Of a stretch of 22,449 nt of DNA, positions 16,587 through 22,449 are shown one piece after another. Both the position numbers and the translations under genes were made by a program. The notes beneath the pieces are model-generated. The model made no database searches and was not told where the DNA came from. It saw only the letters and a program-made list of their open reading frames with translations. The DNA comes from Clostridia bacterium. Its GTDB lineage: Bacteria; Bacillota; Clostridia; TANB77; UBA1234. The stretch covers positions 1-22,449 of the forward strand of contig CAAFRB010000015.1 of assembly GCA_900765095.1 (NCBI GenBank). The letters are read 5' to 3'. Every line of letters starts with the position of its first letter. Positions within the stretch are counted from its first letter, which is position 1.

Positions 16587-19500
16587 ATGAAAAATATAAT
16601 TAAAAGAATTACTACAGTTATGCTTATGTGCATAATGATGTTAAATGTAGTATTGCCTTGCCTTTTGGATAATACTTTTGCTAGTAGTAGTAGTGATTTA
16701 GCACAAATTATAAAATCATCTTTTAGAAATCAATTGCAACAAGCTGATGCTGATGGCTTGACAGTAACGGGTGATAGTAGTCTAAAAGTTACTATTTCAG
16801 ATGATTTAAATCCAAATGAGTATGGAGTAGTGCGAAGAGCTAGATTAAGTACATCCTCTAATGTTCAAACACCATCAGGTTCACTGATTATGGATGAAGA
16901 TGTATGTAAACCGGTATTAAAAATTAAAATATCAGAGTCAATTACTTATACGGCAGAGCCAAAAATAATAAAGGACCATACAGATAATCATGATGGTGTA
17001 TATATTGAGTGGAATATCGGAACAATACAGGTTGATGGTGTAACGTATAAATGTTATATTACAGAATATGATACACAGACGGGAGAATTTGAGTACGAGT
17101 ATGATAATAGTGAGGGAAAAGTAATTGCTGGAAAATTTGCATATGACAATATTGTTGTAGATGTTGAAACACAGGGAAATCTTCAACAATTTGGTGGTAC
17201 TGGCATGCATGATGAAAAAAGAACTGTTGCTCTCTCAATGGAAAATTACATAGCAATGGCTGTTAATGCTCTTGCTAATGGAGTTAACAAGATAGTAGCA
17301 AGCATATTTAACGAGACTATTACAATGGACAAACTAATATTCAATCATTACAACGAAACGCAAATCTCGTTTTTTGAAGGTGAGAAAAGTGGATCTAGTA
17401 TAATATGGGGACAAAACGGAAATGGTGGCTTAAGCAAGACGGTTAATGATTGGTATTCAATCTTTAGAAAATTTGCAATAGTCGTGTACATGGTACTCTT
17501 AGTTTACATGGGTGTGAGAATAGTGTTATCATCGACAGGTAAAAACATGGCTATGTATAAAAACTTATTTATGTACTGGTGCATAGGCGTGGCCATATTG
17601 TTTTTATACCCCTATGCGATGAAATATACAATAGAATTAAATAATACTTTTGTACAAATGGTAGAAAACTCGAAATTTGCCATCTTAGGTTCAAACAGTT
17701 CTGGATTAGATACGACAGTTGAGGGTGAAAAAGTTGATGATTTGTTAACAATAGATTTTGATGCAAATCCTTTTGGAACGCCTGCTAATGGTAGTACAGA
17801 TTATATGGCAGTTATAGCAAATGAAGCAAATAGTTCGCTAAGAATTGCTATAGCGCTTACATATTTGATTTTGACATGGCAACTTCTAACTATGATAGTT
17901 TATTATTATAAACGTGTATTTACAATAGCGTTATTAATTGTAATTTTTCCACTTGCTGCGGCATCTTTTGCGATAGACCGTGTTGCAGATGGTAAGTCAC
18001 AAGCTTTTAGTAAGTGGAATAAAGAATTTATGCTAAATGTGCTTATTCAATCATTCCATGCTATAGTTTATGTATTTGTTTGTGGAACGGTAGAGGTAAC
18101 ACTAGGCAGTGGTAGTGATGCGACGATGGATTATATCCTTATACTAACTGGCATAACGTTTATGTTTACAGGTGAAGAAATCATAAAGAAAATATTTACA
18201 CAAGGAGAGTCTTCTACAACAAAATCACTTGCACAAACATCAACAGAGGCTGCTGGAGTTGTTGCAGCAACATCTATTGCAAGTAAGGTTGGAAAGGCTG
18301 CTGTAAGGCCAATTTTTGGTCAGAATAGCATTTGGTCAAAAGGTAGAGCCTTGAAGGCGGAGACCAGGGCAGCAAGATTAGCATACGAGAATTTTGATAG
18401 AAATGCAGCTCCAAATGAAAATCCACACAGTGGTATAGGCTTAAGTGGATTGGAAAAAGAGCTAGATAATATTGATAACGATAAGACGTTAACGCTTACT
18501 CAAAAAAATGAACGAAGGGCAGAAGCAAAGAGAACAGCACAAGCTGTTGATACGTTTAATAATCCTAATAACGTAAGCATAGATGAATTAGGAGAATCAT
18601 ATCAAATAATAATGAATGAATTACAAAAAAATCCTAAGAATCCAATTCTTAATAACTTAAATCTTACTAATGAGCAAATAAATGCAATGGCTGGCATTAC
18701 TGCGTCTGCTGCAACTATGATTTTATGTGGTAAAGATGACAATAAGACTATAGAACAAGATATAACTGTAAAATTAGCCTTGATACTAGATGGAATGGAC
18801 GAAGCTACAGTAAAAAAATACACAAATGCCTTTATGCAGAACCTAGCTACTCATGGTGCTTCGGCTGGATATACAGAAAAAGGTACACAAGAAGAATCAG
18901 ATGAGATGTACAAAGACATAAGTAGAATCTACAATGGATTCAATTTCAGATATACTGACATAGATTCGTTACCAGATGAAAAAGCTAAAAAGGCAGAGAA
19001 TGATAGAGACAAATATGTAGATGAAGCTTTGGATGATGTAGAAAAAATACTTGTACAACACAAGAGAGAGTATTTTGCTGTAAAGACTGAATACAATAGA
19101 AGAGATATGGAAGAAAATGCTACTGATGAGGAAAAACAAGAAAGAAAAGATTTGATTGAAGGATTTGAAAAAGAATTGCAAGAATTTGAAGATAATAAAG
19201 ATGTGTTGGCAGAGAGTTTGGCAATATTCTTAGCAAGAAATGATGGAGTATACTCTGCAGAAGAACAGCTTGAAGCGTTAAACAATTTGAAGGCATTGGT
19301 GGATAATAATACATTCGCTAGTGAAGCTATTGAAAAGACAGGCGGAATAGATAAGCATGACGTAGAAGTGTGCACACATACTCTTGCTTCAAAGATAGCA
19401 AAAGACGATGCGGTTTCTAAAGAAGCTAAAGATATGGCACAAACAATACTTGAAGAATATGAGGGCGAAGATGCTGATTTAAGAAACGGATTTGACGATA

Positions 19501-19868
19501 CAGAATTCTCAATACACGAGGCAATAAAGAATTTCGGCAATAAAGAAGAGTACGATAAGATGACTCAAAGAGTAAAGGTAGAAAGAATGGAAGCAAATCA
19601 AAAAGTATGGGAAGAAACAATGAAAATAGGTGAAGACTATATCAGAGATAACAACGTAGATGTTAACGAAGGAAGATTTGATGGCGAAACTTTGTACGTT
19701 GGCGGAAAGACAAAGGAACAAGTAGAGGGAGAATATGAAAAAGCTAGAAAACGTTCAGGCGGTTGGGCTAATTTCCCTCGTAGATGGGCTACAGAGTTTA
19801 AAGACTACGTTAGAGATGGAGTTAAAGATAGATACAACAAGTACATGAGAGATGACGATGCAAAATAA
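16587..19868 (+). CDS. VirB6/TrbL-like membrane protein 5
   Basis: The 1093-aa protein has a signal peptide ending near residue 32 (NTFA then SSSS) and an extracellular strand-rich domain. Its segment at about 112-190 (KISESITYTA, KCYITEYDTQ, YEYDNSEGK) matches paralogue 4. The shared motif TMDKLIFN is at 246-253. Core helices lie at about 296-316, 325-348 (LYPYAMKY), 425-463, 478-500 and 511-525, with YYKR, AIDR and the QSFHAIVYV segment. The tail of about 550 residues is helical and highly charged (Asp/Glu/Lys), with long predicted coiled coils and no transmembrane helix. It ends in an aromatic and basic segment (WANFPRRW). Signal peptide, N-domain and part of the tail resemble paralogue 4, so these two look like the youngest duplication. 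The ATG lies 17 bp after the previous stop. Confidence 0.8.
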   Translation: MKNIIKRITTVMLMCIMMLNVVLPCLLDNTFASSSSDLAQIIKSSFRNQLQQADADGLTVTGDSSLKVTISDDLNPNEYGVVRRARLSTSSNVQTPSGSLIMDEDVCKPVLKIKISESITYTAEPKIIKDHTDNHDGVYIEWNIGTIQVDGVTYKCYITEYDTQTGEFEYEYDNSEGKVIAGKFAYDNIVVDVETQGNLQQFGGTGMHDEKRTVALSMENYIAMAVNALANGVNKIVASIFNETITMDKLIFNHYNETQISFFEGEKSGSSIIWGQNGNGGLSKTVNDWYSIFRKFAIVVYMVLLVYMGVRIVLSSTGKNMAMYKNLFMYWCIGVAILFLYPYAMKYTIELNNTFVQMVENSKFAILGSNSSGLDTTVEGEKVDDLLTIDFDANPFGTPANGSTDYMAVIANEANSSLRIAIALTYLILTWQLLTMIVYYYKRVFTIALLIVIFPLAAASFAIDRVADGKSQAFSKWNKEFMLNVLIQSFHAIVYVFVCGTVEVTLGSGSDATMDYILILTGITFMFTGEEIIKKIFTQGESSTTKSLAQTSTEAAGVVAATSIASKVGKAAVRPIFGQNSIWSKGRALKAETRAARLAYENFDRNAAPNENPHSGIGLSGLEKELDNIDNDKTLTLTQKNERRAEAKRTAQAVDTFNNPNNVSIDELGESYQIIMNELQKNPKNPILNNLNLTNEQINAMAGITASAATMILCGKDDNKTIEQDITVKLALILDGMDEATVKKYTNAFMQNLATHGASAGYTEKGTQEESDEMYKDISRIYNGFNFRYTDIDSLPDEKAKKAENDRDKYVDEALDDVEKILVQHKREYFAVKTEYNRRDMEENATDEEKQERKDLIEGFEKELQEFEDNKDVLAESLAIFLARNDGVYSAEEQLEALNNLKALVDNNTFASEAIEKTGGIDKHDVEVCTHTLASKIAKDDAVSKEAKDMAQTILEEYEGEDADLRNGFDDTEFSIHEAIKNFGNKEEYDKMTQRVKVERMEANQKVWEETMKIGEDYIRDNNVDVNEGRFDGETLYVGGKTKEQVEGEYEKARKRSGGWANFPRRWATEFKDYVRDGVKDRYNKYMRDDDAK

Positions 19869-19878
19869 TTTACTAAAT

Positions 19879-19900
19879 GGAATAAATATGGAATAAATAT
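19879..19900 (+). repeat. Tandem 11-bp duplication in the gap before the last operon gene
   Basis: GGAATAAATAT occurs twice in direct succession (19879-19889 and 19890-19900). It sits just upstream of the ribosome-binding site of the following gene. It is probably a replication-slippage product. Confidence 0.75.
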
Positions 19901-19920
19901 AGATAAGAGGTGATATAGCG

Positions 19921-20970
19921 TTGGAAAACAAAGCAGCATTCTTATCGGGAAAATTAAATGGAACTAAGACATTGGAAACAGTACTTAGTTCCATTGAGCG
20001 TCCAGATGAGATAGAGGAATTTTTGAAATCTTTTATAAATATATCGTTTGATATAAATACGGACAATAAGGTAGTGTATATAAATGATAATCAGGATTTT
20101 GAGGAAAAAATCAAATACCTTGAAAACCATGATGTGATAAGCATACATGTAAATGATAACTTCTCGAGATTATACGTAACTACAGAGGACAAAACCACAT
20201 TGGTCGTTAGAATAAATAAGGTATCGCCTAGTTTGATTAACTTATTTATTTCTAAAGAAAAGCCAGTAAAATATGCGTTAAATTCATTTGCATTTGTTAA
20301 GTGGTGCAATTCTAAAGCCATAGATTTAAGAAACGTATATGACATTCCAACTTATATTAAGTTATTGACTAATGATGTTGATCCTTTTATGACTGTGGAA
20401 GATTATATAAACAAATATTCTAAACAAAAATTATTAGAAGATGATAATGAATATAATTCGGTATTGATTGGAAATTTTGTGTGCGAATTTGGCAAGTATT
20501 TGGCTAATTTTGTAGATAAATTCAACTTATCGAATGTGTGTAAGCTTATTAATGAAAACTCGTATTTTGAGGGAAATACATTCGAAGAAGAGGGACTTTG
20601 TAAAATAGTTTTTTCTTACACTGATTTGGCAAAACATATAGAAGATGTGGTTAAGGAAAAAGCAAAACAATATGATGATAAAGCATATTTATTATCACCA
20701 CTTGGAAGAATAGCTATCAAATACGGAAGAAAATCAGATGAATTAATGACTGAGCTGTATAACGATGATATCGAGTTAATGATATTAAACGAACTCTTTA
20801 ATAACAATATAAAGGTTGTATTGCTAGAAGAAAATTTATACGAAGTTACGTGTAAATATAAGGTATTTAACAATGTTGTTGCACTGCTTACAGCGATATT
20901 AAATGATATATTCTTTACTATGTTTCAGAGTAAAATCGATGTCAAAATGGAATGTTTAATAAGAGAATAA
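19921..20970 (+). CDS. Unknown protein, possibly a degenerate DNA polymerase I relative
   Basis: This 349-aa soluble protein has no signal peptide or transmembrane helix. It starts with TTG at 19921 behind AAGAGGTGAT (19905-19914); the next in-frame ATG is at codon 157. Its order of segments resembles DNA polymerase I with a large internal deletion. Residues about 51-170 follow the 3'-5' exonuclease fold (EEKIKYLENHDVISIHV, then LRNVYDIPTYIKLLTN and VEDYINKY). FEEEGLCKI at 221-229 matches the ME-x-x-G segment after that domain. Residues about 296-345 (VVLLEENLYEV through SKIDVKME) match the C-terminal polymerase motif around QVHDEL. The exonuclease DxE is replaced (IHVNDN), and HDE is replaced by EEN. 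The enzyme would be dead. The alignment is by eye, so the family call is tentative. It lies 52 bp after the last VirB6-like gene and probably belongs to the operon. Confidence 0.6.
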   Translation: MENKAAFLSGKLNGTKTLETVLSSIERPDEIEEFLKSFINISFDINTDNKVVYINDNQDFEEKIKYLENHDVISIHVNDNFSRLYVTTEDKTTLVVRINKVSPSLINLFISKEKPVKYALNSFAFVKWCNSKAIDLRNVYDIPTYIKLLTNDVDPFMTVEDYINKYSKQKLLEDDNEYNSVLIGNFVCEFGKYLANFVDKFNLSNVCKLINENSYFEGNTFEEEGLCKIVFSYTDLAKHIEDVVKEKAKQYDDKAYLLSPLGRIAIKYGRKSDELMTELYNDDIELMILNELFNNNIKVVLLEENLYEVTCKYKVFNNVVALLTAILNDIFFTMFQSKIDVKMECLIRE

Positions 20971-20975
20971 AAAGA

Positions 20976-21012
20976 AATAGGGTATGAATAAAATGCTTAT
21001 TCGTACCCTATT
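20976..21012. terminator. Bidirectional terminator between convergent genes
   Basis: A 15-bp stem (20976-20990 with 20998-21012, containing one G-U pair) encloses a 7-base loop. A-rich sequence lies on the left and TTCTTTATCT on the right, so the hairpin can end transcription of the secretion operon on the plus strand and of the glycosyltransferase gene on the minus strand. Confidence 0.85.
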
Positions 21013-21028
21013 CTTTATCTAATGGTTT

Positions 21029-22168
21029 CTAATTCCCCATTATAATTTCACAAATATCTTTAGTTGAATTTGGCTTGGCAATAAGCTTTTGCATTTCCTT
21101 CATTCCATTTAAGCGGACTTTGTTATTTATTAGTTGCTCAAAGAATGGCTTTGTCTTTTCTGCTGAATATATGCGTGCAGCCGCACCACTATTTAATAAG
21201 AAATTAGCATTCTCTTCTTCTTGGCCTGGTATAGGATTAATAACTACAAATGGCACATTGCTTACCAATACTTCAGTAGTCGTAAGGCCTCCAGGTTTTG
21301 AAACTACAAAGTCAGCTATATTCATTAATTCTGGAACTTTCGTCGTGTAACCTAAGATAACAATTTTTTTGTCAAAATCGCTTGAAATCTCTTTAAACAT
21401 CTTTTGTATCTTCTGATTTTTTCCGGCTATAGCGACAACTTGCATGTCTTCTTTAAGAGAAAGAATTCCGATTAAAAATTTCTTTACACTTGATAGTCCA
21501 TACTCTCCACCACCAAAAAGCAAGATTGTTTTTTTATTTTCATCTAACTCAAATTCCTTATAAATATCTGACTTATTATATGATTTTAGAAAAGCAGGAC
21601 TTACCGGAATACCAGTTACAAATATCTTATTTGCTCCGATTCCATTATTTATAAGACCATATTTCATTTCCTCATTAGCAACAAAGTATCTATCAACGTA
21701 TTCTGGCTTTAACTCCCAGAACTTATGAGAAGCATAATCTGTTATAATTACATTCAATTCTGTCGAGATTTTTTTGTGCTTTTTTAGCGAAGCTACCATC
21801 TCAGTTATAAAAGGATGTGTTGATATTATGGTAGAAGGCATTTCTGCTTGAAGTAATTTAAGCAATTTTTGAGATAAAATTTTCTGCACTGCATTGCTGA
21901 AATTAGCCACCGAATATTGCTTCTCACTTAGTTTGTATATTTCTCCCCACATTTTTGGCGAATATCTAGCCATATTAACGTAAGAGCTTATAATCATCTT
22001 GTCTATTAACTTATTAGTATATTTTAGTGCATCAATCATTTCTACATCTGCATTATCATAATGTTCTAAAATGTAATTTTTAATTCCTTCTGCAGCTTTA
22101 AAATGTCCACCTCCAACGGAAGCATACAATATAATTATTTTCTTTCTACCATTGCTCATAGAATTCAA
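21029..22168 (-). CDS. MGDG synthase/UgtP-like family 28 glycosyltransferase
   Basis: The 379-aa protein is a GT-B fold enzyme of the family that includes plant MGDG synthase and Bacillus UgtP. These transfer a sugar from a UDP-sugar to diacylglycerol at the inner face of the membrane to make glycolipids. The N-terminal domain has the loop SVGGGHFKAA (17-26), ISTHPF and TDYASHKFW (about 153-161). The C-terminal domain has FGGGEYG (218-224), the donor-site signature SKPGGLTTTE (290-299) and PIPGQEEENANFL (about 312-324). The length is normal and all key segments are present. The start chosen is TTG 22168, nine bases after AAGGAG; ATG 22159 is too far from it. It is convergent with the secretion operon and looks like a housekeeping gene unrelated to it. 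Whether the product is mono-, di- or processive glycolipid cannot be read from the sequence. Confidence 0.88.
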   Translation of the reverse strand: MNSMSNGRKKIIILYASVGGGHFKAAEGIKNYILEHYDNADVEMIDALKYTNKLIDKMIISSYVNMARYSPKMWGEIYKLSEKQYSVANFSNAVQKILSQKLLKLLQAEMPSTIISTHPFITEMVASLKKHKKISTELNVIITDYASHKFWELKPEYVDRYFVANEEMKYGLINNGIGANKIFVTGIPVSPAFLKSYNKSDIYKEFELDENKKTILLFGGGEYGLSSVKKFLIGILSLKEDMQVVAIAGKNQKIQKMFKEISSDFDKKIVILGYTTKVPELMNIADFVVSKPGGLTTTEVLVSNVPFVVINPIPGQEEENANFLLNSGAAARIYSAEKTKPFFEQLINNKVRLNGMKEMQKLIAKPNSTKDICEIIMGN

Positions 22169-22177
22169 TAAAATCAA

Positions 22178-22183
22178 CTCCTT
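22178..22183 (-). promoter_or_regulatory. Ribosome-binding site that decides a TTG start
   Basis: AAGGAG on the minus strand is nine bases before TTG 22168 but eighteen before the first ATG (22159). It lies inside the longer frame that opens at TTG 22201, which therefore is not the start. Confidence 0.6.
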
Positions 22184-22210
22184 ATAAGTGTTAGACTTCA
22201 AATTTTATAT

Positions 22211-22265
22211 AAATAGGAAAGTAACAAATTTGTAACCTTTTATGGCTACTACTTCTTTCCTATTT
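22211..22265 (-). promoter_or_regulatory. Structured 5' leader of the glycosyltransferase gene
   Basis: AAATAGGAAAG and CTTTCCTATTT form a perfect 11-bp inverted repeat (22211-22221 with 22255-22265). On the minus-strand transcript the inside can form a second stem (GTAGCC with GGTTAC). A near-palindrome, GTAACAAATTTGTAAC (22220-22235), also lies within it. It matches no riboswitch class I can recognise. An operator or a leader regulator is possible. Confidence 0.45.
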
Positions 22266-22293
22266 CTTATACACATCCATATTCTATCATAAA

Positions 22294-22323
22294 ATTATAA
22301 AAATAAATATAGTAAGAAGGCAA
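22294..22323 (-). promoter_or_regulatory. Possible promoter of the glycosyltransferase gene
   Basis: On the minus strand a TATAAT (22299-22294) lies 18 bp after TTGCCT (22323-22318). The start would be near 22287, leaving a leader of roughly 120 bases. A second -10-like sequence (TATGATAGAAT) follows directly, so the exact start is uncertain. Confidence 0.35.
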
Positions 22324-22355
22324 GAAAGATGAAAATCTTCGATTTTCATTCTTTC
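22324..22355. repeat. Imperfect inverted repeat between the promoter region and the right IS end
   Basis: GAAAGATGAAAATC (22324-22337) pairs with GATTTTCATTCTTTC (22341-22355) around a 3-base loop, with one bulged T. A weaker pairing, CGAGAG with CTCTCG (22362-22367 and 22391-22396), follows. There is no coding sequence between the glycosyltransferase leader and the IS end. The repeat could be a terminator of a lost gene or a transposition-related structure. Confidence 0.45.
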
Positions 22356-22401
22356 GACCTTCGAGAGTTTTCGACTGAAAGGAAGAAAATCTCTCGCATA
22401 A

Positions 22402-22449
22402 TGATGTGAACCCCCTTTAGGAGACATCAAATAAAAAACTTATGTAAAA
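22402..22449 (+). mobile_element. Left end of a second IS3-family-like element (partial)
   Basis: From 22402 the sequence TGATGTGAACCCCC, GGAGACAT and ATAAAAAACTTA follows the same order and spacing as the minus-strand IS end at 163-116. It is similar but not identical, so it is a related copy rather than the same one. The transposase would start beyond the window. Confidence 0.5.

Noticed and set aside
18929..19540. A 203-codon open frame on the minus strand
   Set aside because: It is fully inside VirB6-like gene 5, is Ser/Leu/Phe rich as expected from the antisense of a Lys/Glu/Ala-rich coding region, and has no ribosome-binding site.
500..22168. Recoded TGA, because none of the twelve full genes ends in TGA
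   Set aside because: Tryptophan is written TGG throughout, no in-frame TGA is needed to read any gene, and absence of TGA stops in so few AT-rich genes is within chance.

Overview
The window is AT-rich DNA with strong Gram-positive style ribosome-binding sites, Sec signal peptides and a Gram-positive type glycolipid glycosyltransferase. It points to a low-GC Bacillota, most likely an uncultured clostridial relative. The species cannot be resolved from the sequence alone.

Left edge (1-500): the first 81 bases read, on the minus strand, as the N-terminus of a transposase OrfA of IS3/IS150 type, and an IS left end lies near 163. The spacer to 500 holds a near-perfect 20-bp palindrome, two very short overlapping reading frames that may be gene remnants, and a good promoter.

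Centre (500-20970): one long plus-strand block of type IV secretion (T4SS) genes. It starts with two VirB2/TrbC-like pilin genes that have their own promoter and are followed by a terminator. A second promoter then leads into a PrgI/VirB3-like protein, a membrane-anchored TraC-like protein (a free-standing VirB4 N-domain relative), the VirB4 ATPase, and five consecutive VirB6/TrbL-like membrane proteins of very different length (440 corrected, 779, 1023, 1484 and 1093 aa). All five share one membrane core and each has a signal peptide. The first carries a one-base frameshift between its signal peptide and the rest. The block ends with a 349-aa protein that looks like a catalytically dead, internally deleted relative of DNA polymerase I. 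No coupling ATPase (VirD4), relaxase, VirB8 or cell-wall hydrolase is present, so this is only the inner-membrane and pilin part of a T4SS, or an unusual stripped-down one. Five tandem VirB6 paralogues recall the rvhB6a-e arrangement of Rickettsiales, here in a Gram-positive setting.

Right edge (20970-22449): a bidirectional terminator separates the block from a convergent MGDG-synthase/UgtP-like glycosyltransferase, which has a structured 5' leader. The last 48 bases match the IS left end of the left edge in opposite orientation. Either the module is flanked by two related IS copies, or the contig breaks in this repeat on both sides.
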